A stretch of DNA of 64,000 bases from Jiangella muralis (GCF_001270745.1 NZ_LFXL01000038.1:33059-97058); one strand, 5' to 3'; shown: positions 29,453-38,285, counted from the first letter of the stretch. Numbers and translations are program-made. Notes: a model not told the origin generated them from the sequence alone.

Positions 29453-30019
29453 TCAGTCGTCGCCGGGGGCGGGGTCGGGCAGGGCCGGGTGCTCCGTCGG
29501 GTACAGGCCGGCGACGAAGCCGAAGACGGTGTCGCCGGACCGTTCCAGCGTGCTGAACTCGCGGACCAGCTCGAGGACCTTCTCCCAGAACTCCATCCCC
29601 CGCTCGCGCGGGATCCGGGCGTGCCGGTGGATGCTCATCATCACGTCCGCCTCGTACGCGGCCCGCGCCTCGGCGGCCGCGACGGAGAGGTCGTTCTCCC
29701 AGATGACGGGGTGGTCGATCCTGCCGATGCGGAACAGCCGGGCGGTGCGGCCGTAGTAGCGCTCGTCGATGGCCCGTACCCGCCGGGTCCGGACGACGCG
29801 CAGCATGCCGGCGTCGACCAGGACGCCGACGTGGTGGGCGACGGTCGACTTGGGCCGCCCGACGGCGGCGGCCAGCTCGGTGACCGTCGCGGCACGCTCG
29901 AGGACGAGATCGAGAATGGTCGATCGCAGCGGGTCGGACATCGCGCGCAGCTGCGCCGGCGCCGTGACGACGGCCTGGTCGTCCAGGTCGTAGTCGGGCA
30001 TCGCGCGATCGATCGACAT
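29453..30019 (-). CDS. ArsR-like winged-helix transcriptional regulator
   Basis: 188-residue regulator with an N-terminal HTH: LRAMSDPLRSTILDLVLERA, then TVTELAAAVGRPKSTVAHHV and a wing VLVDAGMLRVVRTRRVRAID. The C-terminal 100 residues form a helical extension (GRTARLFRIGRIDHPVIWEN). This layout is typical of actinobacterial HTH_20/ArsR proteins that control a divergent gene. ATG 30019; a second ATG at 30001 is possible. It is divergent from the hydrolase at 30084. Confidence 0.87.
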   Translation of the reverse strand: MSIDRAMPDYDLDDQAVVTAPAQLRAMSDPLRSTILDLVLERAATVTELAAAVGRPKSTVAHHVGVLVDAGMLRVVRTRRVRAIDERYYGRTARLFRIGRIDHPVIWENDLSVAAAEARAAYEADVMMSIHRHARIPRERGMEFWEKVLELVREFSTLERSGDTVFGFVAGLYPTEHPALPDPAPGDD

Positions 30020-30083
30020 TTCCGGTCCGTTCCACTAGGTTGGATTTATCCGTAGATCTGGATCATAACCCGAGAGGCGAACC
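30020..30083. promoter_or_regulatory. Divergent promoter/operator of HTH regulator and hydrolase
   Basis: The 64-bp gap contains the dyad GGAT-TT-ATCC (30042-30051) and outer GGTT (30038) and AACC (30067) ends, in an AT-richer patch. This is the likely binding site of the ArsR-like protein. GAGAGG at 30070-30075 is the ribosome site of the hydrolase. Confidence 0.45.
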
Positions 30084-30788
30084 ATGCACATCGTTCTGAT
30101 CCCCGGCCTCTGGCTGGACGGGTCGTCGTGGGACCGGGTGATCCCCGTCCTCGAGCGGGCCGGCCACACGACGCATCCGCTCACGCTGCCCGGCCTGGAG
30201 TCCCGCGACGCCGACCGGTCCGCCGTCACGCTGCGGGACCACGTCGACGCGATCGTGGCGGCGGTCGACGCGGTGCCGGAGGACGAGGGCGAGGTGCTGG
30301 TCGTCGGGCACTCGCTCGGCTCGGGGCTGGCCTACCTCGCCGCCGACGCGCGGCCGGGCCGCGTCGCCCGTACCGTCTACATCGGCGGGTTCCCGGCGAG
30401 GGACGGCGAGCCGCTCGGCGGGTTCGCGGCCGAGAACGGCGAGATCCCGCTGCCCAGCTGGGAGGACATCGGCGAGGACGACCTGAAGGACCTCGACGAC
30501 GCCGCCCGCGCCGACTTCCGTGCCCGCGCCGTCCCGTCGCCCGAACGGGTCACCACCGACCCGGTCCGGCTCACCGACGAGCGCCGCCACGACGTCCCGG
30601 TCACCGTCATCTGCCCGGAGTTCTCCGCGGCCCAGCTGCGCGCCTGGATCGACGGTGGCGAACCGTCCGTCCAGGAGTTCACCCGGCTGCGCGACGTCGA
30701 GTACGTCGACCTGCCGACCGGGCACTGGCCGCAGTTCAGCCGTCCCGACGACCTCGGCCGCGCGATCAACGAGGCGGCGGCCGAGTGA
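30084..30788 (+). CDS. Alpha/beta hydrolase (RsbQ/EstC-like small esterase type)
   Basis: 234-residue lid-poor alpha/beta hydrolase. It begins MHIVLIPGLWLDGSSWDRVI, the family's oxyanion segment. The nucleophile elbow is GHSLG (Ser near 76), and the catalytic His is in DLPTGHWPQFSRPDDL. The acid is not certain. It is the first gene of a three-gene run with a DinB-like protein (4-bp overlap) and a PCD-VOC fusion. It is probably regulated by the divergent HTH protein. Confidence 0.88.
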   Translation: MHIVLIPGLWLDGSSWDRVIPVLERAGHTTHPLTLPGLESRDADRSAVTLRDHVDAIVAAVDAVPEDEGEVLVVGHSLGSGLAYLAADARPGRVARTVYIGGFPARDGEPLGGFAAENGEIPLPSWEDIGEDDLKDLDDAARADFRARAVPSPERVTTDPVRLTDERRHDVPVTVICPEFSAAQLRAWIDGGEPSVQEFTRLRDVEYVDLPTGHWPQFSRPDDLGRAINEAAAE

Positions 30789-31324
30789 GCGACGTCGACG
30801 AGCACGGCCGTCCCGAGCCCTCGGTCGACGGCGACGAGCTGCGCACGCTGACCGGGTTCCTCGACTACCAGCGCGCCACGCTGGCGTGGAAGTGCCGCGG
30901 CCTCGACGCCGCCGGCCTGAACACCACCGTCGGCGCGTCGACGATGACGCTCGGCGGGCTGCTCAAGCACCTCGCCTACGTCGAGGACGACTGGTTCACG
31001 TTCTGGCTGTTCGGCCGCGAGCGCAGCGCGCCCTGGAACACCGTCGACTGGGCCGCCGACGACGACTGGGACTGGAATTCCGCCGCCGACGACACGCCGG
31101 AGCAGCTGTTCGCGCTCTGGGAGGAGTCGGTCCAGCGGTCCCGGGCGAACCTGGCCGAGGCGATGGCGAACGGCGGGCTGAGCCGGCCCGCCGACCGGGC
31201 CTGGCGCGACGGCCGCGCGGCCAGCCTGCGCTGGATCCTGACGCACATGGTCGAGGAGTACGCGCGGCACAACGGCCACGCCGACCTCATCCGCGAATCG
31301 GTCGACGGCAGCACCGGGGAGTGA
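30785..31324 (+). CDS. DinB/DUF664-like protein
   Basis: 179-residue four-helix protein of the DinB superfamily. MTLGGLLKHLAYVEDDWFTF gives the first metal-ligand His region, and WILTHMVEEYARHNGHADLI the C-terminal histidine helix. Some superfamily members are thiol-dependent transferases using mycothiol or bacillithiol. GTG 30785 overlaps the hydrolase stop. The exact activity is unknown. Confidence 0.85.
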   Translation: MSDVDEHGRPEPSVDGDELRTLTGFLDYQRATLAWKCRGLDAAGLNTTVGASTMTLGGLLKHLAYVEDDWFTFWLFGRERSAPWNTVDWAADDDWDWNSAADDTPEQLFALWEESVQRSRANLAEAMANGGLSRPADRAWRDGRAASLRWILTHMVEEYARHNGHADLIRESVDGSTGE

Positions 31325-31326
31325 CC

Positions 31327-31989
31327 ATGCCCGAGCCGATCACCATGCGCGCCTTCCACACCGACGACCGCACCGGCGACTGGCGGGTGGTCGGCGACGG
31401 CGCCACCGCAGTCTTCCGCACCGGGTCGTTCGCGGCCGGCGCCCGGCTGGTCTCGGCGATCGCGGCCGCGGGCGGCGCCGGGCCGCACCATCCGGACGTC
31501 GACCTGCGGCACGACACCGTCACCGTCCGGCTGCTCACGGAGACGCCGGACTACATGGGCATGACGACGGACGACGTCGAGCTGGCGGTCCGGATCTCCG
31601 AGCTGGCCCGAGAACAGGGCCTCACCGCCGATCCGACGCTGATCCAGACCGTCCAGGTGACCATCGACGCGCTGGTCAGCGCGGACGTCATGCCGTTCTG
31701 GGCGGCCGTGCTCGGCTACGAGCGACGCGCCGACAGCCCCGACGAGGACCTCATCGACCCGCGCTGGCGCGGCCCGTCCATCTGGTTCCAGGACATGGAC
31801 GCGCCCCGTCCGCAGCGCAACCGATTCCACCTCGACGTCTGGGTGCCGCCGGAGCTCGCCGAGGCGCGCGTCGCGGCGGCGCTCGCGGCCGGTGGCCGGC
31901 TGGTCCGCGACGCGGCGCCGACCTGGTGGACGCTGGCCGACGCCGAGGGCAACGAGGTCGACGTCACCTCGGCCGCCGGCCGCGACTGA
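31327..31989 (+). CDS. Fusion of pterin-4a-carbinolamine dehydratase-like and VOC domains
   Basis: 220-residue two-domain protein. Residues about 1-100 match the PCD/DCoH fold: WRVVGDGATAVFRTGSFAAG and the signature GAGPHHPDVDLRHDTVTVRL, with the paired histidines used in catalysis. Residues about 108-220 (TVQVTIDALVSADVMPFWAA, RFHLDVWVPPELA, EGNEVDVTSA) form a VOC/glyoxalase-6 domain. ATG 31327 is 2 bp after the DinB stop. PCD enzymes recycle tetrahydrobiopterin or serve Moco metabolism. The fused protein may instead be a binding or detoxifying enzyme. No phenylalanine hydroxylase is nearby. Confidence 0.85.
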   Translation: MPEPITMRAFHTDDRTGDWRVVGDGATAVFRTGSFAAGARLVSAIAAAGGAGPHHPDVDLRHDTVTVRLLTETPDYMGMTTDDVELAVRISELAREQGLTADPTLIQTVQVTIDALVSADVMPFWAAVLGYERRADSPDEDLIDPRWRGPSIWFQDMDAPRPQRNRFHLDVWVPPELAEARVAAALAAGGRLVRDAAPTWWTLADAEGNEVDVTSAAGRD

Positions 31990-32006
31990 CCAGGCCGGCG
32001 ACGGGG

Positions 32007-33680
32007 TCAGCGCTGCAGATCCGCCGTCTCGTCCACGTCGTCGACGTCGTAGACGGGGCCGGCGTCGCGGCGCACCCGGGCCCGCTCCCGCGCCGCCCGC
32101 GGCTCCTCGTACTCGACGGTGACGCCGGGCCGGCCGGACTCGACCAGGAACTCCGCCGCCGTCCGCACCGTCGCGCCCTCGGGCTGCCAGACGGTGTCGA
32201 CCAGCCGCAGCGAGCTGAGCATCCGCTCCGGCGTGACGTCGCAGACGACGTAGCCGCGCTGGTTGTCGAAGTACTTCCAGTGCGGGCTCTCCTCGGCGAT
32301 CGGCCGATAGGTGTTCTGGAAGGCCACCGGGTCGGAGTTGCCGCCGGACGAGATCGACGTGCCGGTGATCTCGGCGCCCACGACCGGCGACGACGGGTCG
32401 TCGAAGTCGGGGTGCAGGTCGGCGACCCACGTGCAGTGCCGGTCCCCCGTCAGCACGACCGGGTTGGTGACGGCGTCGTTGCCGAACAGCTCGAGCAGCC
32501 GGCGGCGCTCGACGCGGTAGCCGTCCCAGTTGTCGAAGTCGAACGTGTCGACCTCGCCGGCCGTGCGGTCGTTCTGCGCCCACATCACCTGGTTGGCCAG
32601 CAGGTTCCACCGCGTGCCGCCGTCGGTGAGGCCGCCGGCGAGCCAGCGCTCCTGCTCGTCGCCGGTCATCGTCAGCGGCGCGGTCTCGGCCTGCTCGAGC
32701 GTCGACGGCTGGTCCGAGCGGTACTGCCGGGTGTCCACGACGTGCAGGTCGACGAGATCGCCGAACCGCAGCCGCCGGTACAGCTGCAGGTCGAGGCCGC
32801 GCGGACGGGAGCCACGGCGTAGCGGCAGGTGCTCGTAGTACGCCTGGAAGGCGGCCTGCCGGCGGGCCCGGAACGCTTCGGGCGTCTGCAGGTCGGGGTC
32901 CTGCGGGATCTCGTCGGCCCAGTTGTTGTCGACCTCGTGGTCGTCCCAGGTGACGATCCAGGGAAAGGCGGCGTGGGCGGCCTGCAGGTTCGGGTCGGAG
33001 CGGTACTGGGCGTGCCGGTTGCGGTACTGGATGAGCGACAGCGGCTCGCCGGTGCCCTCGTGGGTGCGCACGGTGGTGGTGCGCGGCACGGACTCGTAGA
33101 TGTAGTCGCCGAGGAACGCGACGAAGTCGACATTCTCACCAGCAAGATGGTGATAGGCGGTGAAGTAGCCGTCCTGCCAGTTCTGACAGCTGGCGAACGC
33201 GAACCGGACGGCGGCGACGGAACCGGCCGGCGCCGTCTTCGTGCGGCCGGTCGGCGAGACCTGGCCGCCGGCACGGAAGCGGTAGGCGTACTCGGCGCCA
33301 GGCCGCAGGCCGTCGACCTCGGCGTGGACGCTGTGGCCCTGCTGCGGGAGCGCGACGGTGCGGCCGCTGCGGACGACGCGGGTGAACGTGTCGTCCTCGG
33401 CGACCTCCCACTCGACGGCGAACGGGCGGTCCGGCATGCCGCCACCGTTCAGCGGGTCCGGCGCGAGCCGCGTCCACAGGACGACGCCGCCGGGCAGCGG
33501 GTCGCCGGACGCGACGCCGAGCGAGAAGACCCCGTCCGGCAGCGCGCCGCCGGTTCCGGGCGGCGCCGCATGCGCGCCGTCGACGCGGATCAGGGTGGGG
33601 ACGGACGCGGCCGCGGCGGCCGCGCCGAGGCCGGTGACGAACAGACGACGGGACAGGGGACGCTGGGGGGAGACATCCAT
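32007..33680 (-). CDS. phoD: PhoD-type alkaline phosphatase (TAT-exported)
   Basis: 557-residue exported phosphodiesterase/phosphatase. The twin-arginine signal is PLSRRLFVTGLGAAAAAASV at about 8-27. An N-terminal Fn3-like PhoD_N domain (FSLGVASGDPLPGGVVLWTR) precedes the metallophosphatase core. Core motifs are ASCQNW, FVAFLGDYIYE, TWDDHEVDNNW and LTGDRHCTWV, the expected Fe/Ca ligands. It releases phosphate from phosphodiesters or teichoic acids outside the cell under phosphate limitation. No PHO box was recognised in the 66-bp upstream gap, which is shared with the membrane-protein 3' end. Confidence 0.94.
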   Translation of the reverse strand: MDVSPQRPLSRRLFVTGLGAAAAAASVPTLIRVDGAHAAPPGTGGALPDGVFSLGVASGDPLPGGVVLWTRLAPDPLNGGGMPDRPFAVEWEVAEDDTFTRVVRSGRTVALPQQGHSVHAEVDGLRPGAEYAYRFRAGGQVSPTGRTKTAPAGSVAAVRFAFASCQNWQDGYFTAYHHLAGENVDFVAFLGDYIYESVPRTTTVRTHEGTGEPLSLIQYRNRHAQYRSDPNLQAAHAAFPWIVTWDDHEVDNNWADEIPQDPDLQTPEAFRARRQAAFQAYYEHLPLRRGSRPRGLDLQLYRRLRFGDLVDLHVVDTRQYRSDQPSTLEQAETAPLTMTGDEQERWLAGGLTDGGTRWNLLANQVMWAQNDRTAGEVDTFDFDNWDGYRVERRRLLELFGNDAVTNPVVLTGDRHCTWVADLHPDFDDPSSPVVGAEITGTSISSGGNSDPVAFQNTYRPIAEESPHWKYFDNQRGYVVCDVTPERMLSSLRLVDTVWQPEGATVRTAAEFLVESGRPGVTVEYEEPRAARERARVRRDAGPVYDVDDVDETADLQR

Positions 33681-33746
33681 GGGTTCACGCTTCCCGCAGG
33701 GGGTTAACGGGGAGTGTGACAGGACGTGACGGTCAGCTGAACGTCC

Positions 33747-35147
33747 TCAGACTGCCCCGGGCGGCGCGTCGGGGACGCCGAGCAGGGGCCCGGCCAGCTG
33801 ACCGGCGACGGCGTCACTCCGTTCGCGCAGCATCCGGCCGCTTGCCTGGATCGTGCGCTGGTAGGTCGGACGGACGTACGACCGCGAGAGCGGACCGCCT
33901 GGAGGGTCGTCCCGGGCGGCGGCGCTCCAGAGCCGGTCGAGGTACAGCGAGAGCGACCACTCCACGTGGGTCGCCGATCCGCTGCGCTCGCCGGCGAGGA
34001 CCAGGACCGTGCGGGTCAAGCCGCGTACGAGGACCGGGTCGAGCAGCCGGACCTCCGGCTCCCCTCGCGACCGTTCCCGCCCGTCCGGACGCCGGGGGGT
34101 CGTACCGCGCCCGCAGAGCAGGCTGATCGTTCCGTCCGCGGCGACCGTCAGGACGAGCAGGTCGTCCTCGTCGACCCGGCCGGCGCGGACGCCGTGCGTG
34201 AGCCAGACGCCGTCACCGTCGGCCTCCCAGTCGAGCCGGCCCAGGCCGGGCCAGAACTCGTCCGCACCGTGCGCGCCGAGGAGCCGCTCGACGGCGGCGG
34301 CAAGCCGGGCGGGGTGCGGAACCAGGTCGCTGGACGCCTTCGGCCGCGCGACCAGGTACAGGTGCCCGTTGTGCCGGTTCCCCACCGGCACCGGGTCGGC
34401 TGCCATCAACCGGCGCAGCTCATCGGTCAGGCGGCCCGACCTGAATCGCTCCCGCGACTTCGGACTGCGACGATGTCGCACGATCAGCACGCTGGCCAGC
34501 GCTGCCACTCCGATCGCCAGGTACGCGATCGGGGCGGGCCGCGGGTAGGCGCGGACGCCGGCGAAGGCGACGGCGCCCAGCAGCGCCACCGCCATCCCCA
34601 CGTTCGGCCCAACGACGGGCGTGACTGCGTCCACGGTCCAGGACCGGAACTCGCGGGCGGTGCTCACCGCGAACCCGATGGTCATGAGGCCTATACCCGC
34701 GGCAAGCAGGGCTATCGCGGCGTTGACGGGCACGGCGAACCGCGGATGAAACTCGCTCTCGAGGGCGACGCCGGACGGCAGCCGCAGCCCCAGCACCTCC
34801 GGGCCCTCGAAGACCGCGGTGACCCGCCCGCCAGTGCGCAGTTCATCGTCAGGAGGCTGGGAACGGATGGACGCCTCCGGGCGCACCGGGTACGGCCAGT
34901 CGCCCGGGACGGCCAGCTCCCAGGTCCGCGTCCCTGCCAGCCAGTTGCCCGCGTCGGTCCGGACGTCGACAGTCAGCACCGTGCGCTCCGTCAGACAGCC
35001 GCGGGCGAAAGCCTGCTCGCAGACCGGTGTGCCGGCGGCCGGCCGCGCGTGGACGGAGGCGGTGATGGCGGCGAACAGCGCGCCGACGAGCAGAGCGAAG
35101 ATGCCGAGGACGAGCAGCGTCCGGGGCCGTCCCAGGCTCAGCACCAC
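33747..35147 (-). CDS. Unknown four-helix membrane protein with large cytoplasmic domain
   Basis: 466-residue protein of no family I recognise. Helix 1 (RTLLVLGIFALLVGALFAAI) is followed by an extracytoplasmic region of about 120 residues with two close cysteines (CEQAFARGC). Three more helices follow (NAAIALLAAGIGLMTIGFAV, VGMAVALLGAVAFAG, APIAYLAIGVAALASVLIV), then a soluble C-terminal domain of about 200 residues. The start is uncertain: GTG codons at 35156, 35147 and 35144 are all in frame; 35147 has GGGGTGGGG at good spacing. It is divergent from the dipeptidase cassette. Confidence 0.65.
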   Translation of the reverse strand: MVLSLGRPRTLLVLGIFALLVGALFAAITASVHARPAAGTPVCEQAFARGCLTERTVLTVDVRTDAGNWLAGTRTWELAVPGDWPYPVRPEASIRSQPPDDELRTGGRVTAVFEGPEVLGLRLPSGVALESEFHPRFAVPVNAAIALLAAGIGLMTIGFAVSTAREFRSWTVDAVTPVVGPNVGMAVALLGAVAFAGVRAYPRPAPIAYLAIGVAALASVLIVRHRRSPKSRERFRSGRLTDELRRLMAADPVPVGNRHNGHLYLVARPKASSDLVPHPARLAAAVERLLGAHGADEFWPGLGRLDWEADGDGVWLTHGVRAGRVDEDDLLVLTVAADGTISLLCGRGTTPRRPDGRERSRGEPEVRLLDPVLVRGLTRTVLVLAGERSGSATHVEWSLSLYLDRLWSAAARDDPPGGPLSRSYVRPTYQRTIQASGRMLRERSDAVAGQLAGPLLGVPDAPPGAV

Positions 35148-35261
35148 GGGCCCCACCCCCCGAGACGTCAGGGTACCGGCCGGACCCAGGGGCCGGGGAT
35201 CTCGTACCCGAGGACAGCGGTCCGGCACCACAGGTGGAGGACCCGCACCGGCCGCGGTTCC

Positions 35262-35267
35262 TAACGT
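35262..35267 (+). promoter_or_regulatory. -10 element of a probable leaderless transcript
   Basis: TAACGT ends 7 nt before the ATG of the VanX-like gene, and no Shine-Dalgarno sequence precedes that ATG. This arrangement fits a leaderless mRNA with transcription starting at or near the ATG. It would drive the whole three-gene D-Ala cassette. Confidence 0.5.
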
Positions 35268-35274
35268 GCTGGTC

Positions 35275-35907
35275 ATGACGATCCTGCTGTCCGACCCGCG
35301 AGTCGCCGCGATCCCCGTCGAGGACGAGGGCGAGCCGCTGGTCGAGCTCACCGCACCGTTCGGCCCGGCCCGCGCGCGGGTGCGGGTCTCCCTCGCCCAG
35401 CGGCTGCTCCTCGCCCACGGCCGCCTCCCCGACGGCATCGGGCTGCGGGTGGTCGAGGGGCACCGCAGCATCGCCGACCAGCGCGCGATCATCGCCCGGT
35501 ACGCCGCCGAGCTGTCCGCCGTCCACCCGCACCTGCTCGACGACCTCACCGAGCTCGAACGTCTGACCAGCCGGTTCGTCTCCCCCGTCGCGGTGGCGCC
35601 GCACGTGGCGGGCGCGGCCGTCGACCTCACGCTGGTCGGCCGGGACGGGCGGGAGCTGGACCTCGGCACGCCCATCGACGCGACGCCGGAGCAGAGCGAC
35701 GGCGCCTGCTACTTCGCGACGCGCGACATCTCCGCCAACGCCCGCGTCCACCGCGCCCTGCTGGCCGACGTCCTCGGTTCGGCCGGGCTGGTGAACTACC
35801 CGACCGAGTGGTGGCACTGGAGCTACGGCGACCGCTACTGGGCACTGACGACGGGCGCGCCGGCCGCGCTGTACGGCCCGATCGGCGCGCACCTGGTGGC
35901 CGCATGA
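35275..35907 (+). CDS. VanX-like D-alanyl-D-alanine dipeptidase (M15D)
   Basis: 210-residue zinc dipeptidase. GLRVVEGHRSIADQRAII (about 61-78) holds the conserved Arg. APHVAGAAVDLTL (about 104-116) is the HxxGxAxD zinc motif, and YPTEWWHWSYGDRYW (about 180-194) supplies the catalytic Glu and last His ligand. It would hydrolyse D-Ala-D-Ala. There is no signal peptide, as for VanX. Its stop overlaps the alanine racemase start by 4 bp, and a D-Ala-D-Ala ligase follows, which makes a coherent D-alanine/peptidoglycan cassette. Confidence 0.9.
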   Translation: MTILLSDPRVAAIPVEDEGEPLVELTAPFGPARARVRVSLAQRLLLAHGRLPDGIGLRVVEGHRSIADQRAIIARYAAELSAVHPHLLDDLTELERLTSRFVSPVAVAPHVAGAAVDLTLVGRDGRELDLGTPIDATPEQSDGACYFATRDISANARVHRALLADVLGSAGLVNYPTEWWHWSYGDRYWALTTGAPAALYGPIGAHLVAA

Positions 35908-37100
35908 GCGCCGCGACCATCGACGCGCACCCGCGGACCGCCGTGACCAACCGGGCCACGCTCACCGCCGACCTCGGCGCCGTCGCCGCCAACACGCGGA
36001 CGATCGCCGCCCACGCGCCGGGCTCGGCCCTGATGGCCGTCGTCAAGGCCGACGGGTTCGGGCACGGCGCCGCGGACGTGGCCCGGACGGCGCTCGCCGC
36101 GGGCGCCACCCGGCTCGGCGTCACCAGCGTCGACGAGGCGCTGGACCTGCGCTCGGCCGGGGTGGGCGCGCCGATCCTCAGCTGGCTGAACCCGGCCGAC
36201 GCGGACTTCGCCGCCGCCGTCGCCGCCGGGATCGACCTCGCCGTCCCCAGCCGCGCGCACCTGGACGCCGTCGCCGCTGCGGGGAGCGCGACGGCGCCGG
36301 GCGGCCCGGCGGCGGGCGCCGGCCCGGCCCGCGTCCACCTGCACCTCGACACCGGCCTGGCCCGCGACGGCGCGCCGCCGGCCGAGTGGGCCCGGCTGTG
36401 CAGCGCGGCCCGCCTCGCCGAGCAGCGCGGCCTGATCCGGGTCGACGGCGTCATGGGCCACCTGGCCTGCGCGGACGTCCCCTCCGACGGGTCCAACGCC
36501 ACCGGCCGGACCCGGTTCGCCTGGGGTGTCGAGGTGGCCCGCTCGCTCGGGCTGCGCCCGCCGCACCGGCACCTCGCCGCGACCGCCGCGACCCTCACCG
36601 ACCCGCGCACCCACCACACGCTGGTCCGCGTCGGCGCCGGCCTGTTCGGCATCGACCCGTCCCGGACGGTGCGGCTGCGGCCCGCGCTGACCCTGACCGC
36701 GCCGGTCGTCACCGTCCGACGGGTCCGGGCCGGCACGCCGGTCGGCTACGGGCACGCGTGGACGGCGCCGGAGACGACGCACCTGGGACTGCTGCCGCTC
36801 GGCTACGCCGACGGGCTGCCGCGGGCCGCGTCCGGACGGGCCGAGGTGCTGGTCCGCGGCCGCCGCCGGCCGCTGGTGGGGCTGCTGTCGATGGACCAGG
36901 CGGTCGTCGACCTCGGCGACGACGAGGTCGCGCCCGGCGAGATCGCGACGGTCTTCGGTCCGGGCGACGACGGTGAGCCGACGGCCGCGGACTGGGCCGG
37001 CTGGGCCGGGACGATCGAGCACGAGATCGTCACCGGCATCGGCCCGCGCGTCACCCGCGAACGGGTCGCCGCCCCGGCCGTCCTGCGGAGAGTCCGATGA
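35904..37100 (+). CDS. alr: Alanine racemase
   Basis: 398-residue PLP enzyme. The N-terminal barrel holds the cofactor Lys in MAVVKADGFGHGA (about 44-56). The motif normally reads ADAYGHG, so Tyr is Phe here. The second catalytic Tyr is in GTPVGYGHAW, and LGYADGLPRAASGRAE and LLSMDQAVVDL are C-terminal family motifs. ATG 35904 overlaps the dipeptidase stop and the gene ends overlapping the ligase start (ATGA). It is probably a second, pathway-specific racemase supplying D-Ala (or another D-amino acid) to the ligase. Confidence 0.92.
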   Translation: MSAATIDAHPRTAVTNRATLTADLGAVAANTRTIAAHAPGSALMAVVKADGFGHGAADVARTALAAGATRLGVTSVDEALDLRSAGVGAPILSWLNPADADFAAAVAAGIDLAVPSRAHLDAVAAAGSATAPGGPAAGAGPARVHLHLDTGLARDGAPPAEWARLCSAARLAEQRGLIRVDGVMGHLACADVPSDGSNATGRTRFAWGVEVARSLGLRPPHRHLAATAATLTDPRTHHTLVRVGAGLFGIDPSRTVRLRPALTLTAPVVTVRRVRAGTPVGYGHAWTAPETTHLGLLPLGYADGLPRAASGRAEVLVRGRRRPLVGLLSMDQAVVDLGDDEVAPGEIATVFGPGDDGEPTAADWAGWAGTIEHEIVTGIGPRVTRERVAAPAVLRRVR

Positions 37101-38035
37101 GGGCCCGCGTGGCGGTGATCGGCGGCGGGCAGAACTGCGAGCACGACGTCTCGCTGGCCTCGGCGGCGGCCGTCGGCGAGGCGCTGGAGTCGGCCGGATA
37201 CGCGGTCGTCCGGCTCACCATCGGCCGGGACGGCGCCTGGCGCCAGGGCGACGGCTGCCCCGTCGACCTCGCCGACGCGATCCACGTCCTGCGCACCTGC
37301 GACGTCGCCGTCCCGGTGCTGCACGGGCCGCGCGGCGAGGACGGCACGCTCGCCGCGCTGTGCGACGTGGCCGGCATCCCGTACGTCGGGTCCGGCGTGC
37401 TGGCCGGGGCGCTGGCCATGGACAAGTGGGCGACGAAGCTGGTCGCGGCCGACCTCGGGATCGCCACCGCGCCGGGCGTGCTGCTGACCCCGTCGACGGC
37501 GCCCGCCCACCGCTGGACCCACCCGGTGGTCGTCAAGCCGGTCGCAGCAGGCTCCAGCCAGGGCGTGACGCTCGCCGGCGACGCCGCGAGCCTCGCCGGA
37601 GCGCTCGACGCCGCGTTCGCGCTGGACCACCGCGTCCTCGTCGAGGACGTCGTCACCGGCCGCGAGGTCGACGTCGCCGTGCTCGGGCGGCCGGACGGGT
37701 CGCGCACCGTGGCGCCCGCGCTGGAGATCGTGGTGGACGGGCTGTTCGACTTCGCGACGAAGTACGGCGGCGGCGCCGACTTCCGCATCCCCGCCGACCT
37801 GGCCGACACCGAGCGCAAGGAGCTGGAGGACGCCGCCGTCGCGATGTTCGACGCGCTCGGCTGCGCGGGCGTCGCCCGGATCGACTTCTTCCTGACCGCG
37901 GACGGGCCGGTGCTCAACGAGGTCAACACGATGCCCGGCTTCACCGAGCAGTCGCAGGTCCCGAAGATGTTCGCCGCGGCCGGGGTCTCGTACGCCGAGC
38001 TGCTCGACCTGCTCGTCCGCGACGTGCTCGGATGA
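37097..38035 (+). CDS. D-alanine--D-alanine ligase family (D-Ala-D-X ligase)
   Basis: 312-residue ATP-grasp ligase. N-terminal VAVIGGGQNCEHDVSLASAA and LHGPRGEDGTLAALCDVAGI bind the first D-Ala. The grasp core has VVVKPVAAGSSQGVT and ARIDFFLTADGPVLNEVNTM with metal ligands and TMPGFTEQS. The omega-loop region reads FATKYGGGADFRIPADL, where Lys-Tyr is the Ddl-type arrangement rather than the His-bearing VanA/VanB type. It is therefore more likely D-Ala-D-Ala than D-Ala-D-Lac forming, though the loop is short. It is the third gene of the cassette. Confidence 0.9.
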   Translation: MRARVAVIGGGQNCEHDVSLASAAAVGEALESAGYAVVRLTIGRDGAWRQGDGCPVDLADAIHVLRTCDVAVPVLHGPRGEDGTLAALCDVAGIPYVGSGVLAGALAMDKWATKLVAADLGIATAPGVLLTPSTAPAHRWTHPVVVKPVAAGSSQGVTLAGDAASLAGALDAAFALDHRVLVEDVVTGREVDVAVLGRPDGSRTVAPALEIVVDGLFDFATKYGGGADFRIPADLADTERKELEDAAVAMFDALGCAGVARIDFFLTADGPVLNEVNTMPGFTEQSQVPKMFAAAGVSYAELLDLLVRDVLG

Positions 38036-38074
38036 ACCGGCGAATCGGCGTGGTAGGTACGACCCTCCCCGTTC

Positions 38075-38091
38075 GGGTGGGTGGCCCACCC
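38075..38091 (+). terminator. Short GC hairpin after the ligase gene
   Basis: GGGTGGG-TGG-CCCACCC, a perfect 7-bp stem with a 3-nt loop, 40 bp after the ligase stop. It probably ends the dipeptidase-racemase-ligase transcript. The remaining gap to 38285 shows no other clear structure. Confidence 0.6.
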
Positions 38092-38285
38092 TACGGGCGG
38101 GCACCGACAGCGACGCGAACGCCGGCTCCGGCGTCGTCATCGCCGCACCCACCGGTCCCGGCACGCGCGGCGTGGTTCCATTACGGGGACACGCCCGCAC
38201 CGACCTCGCCGGAGGCCCGACCATCGCCGCGCTCCCCCCACCTCGCCGCTCCCCCCGCGGCGGCCCGGCGCCGGGCGGCGACGCC

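Noticed and set aside
35275..38035. True glycopeptide (vanHAX) resistance cluster
   Set aside because: No VanH dehydrogenase, the ligase loop has the Ddl Lys-Tyr pattern, and the adjacent kinase/regulator pair is NarL-type, not VanRS-like.
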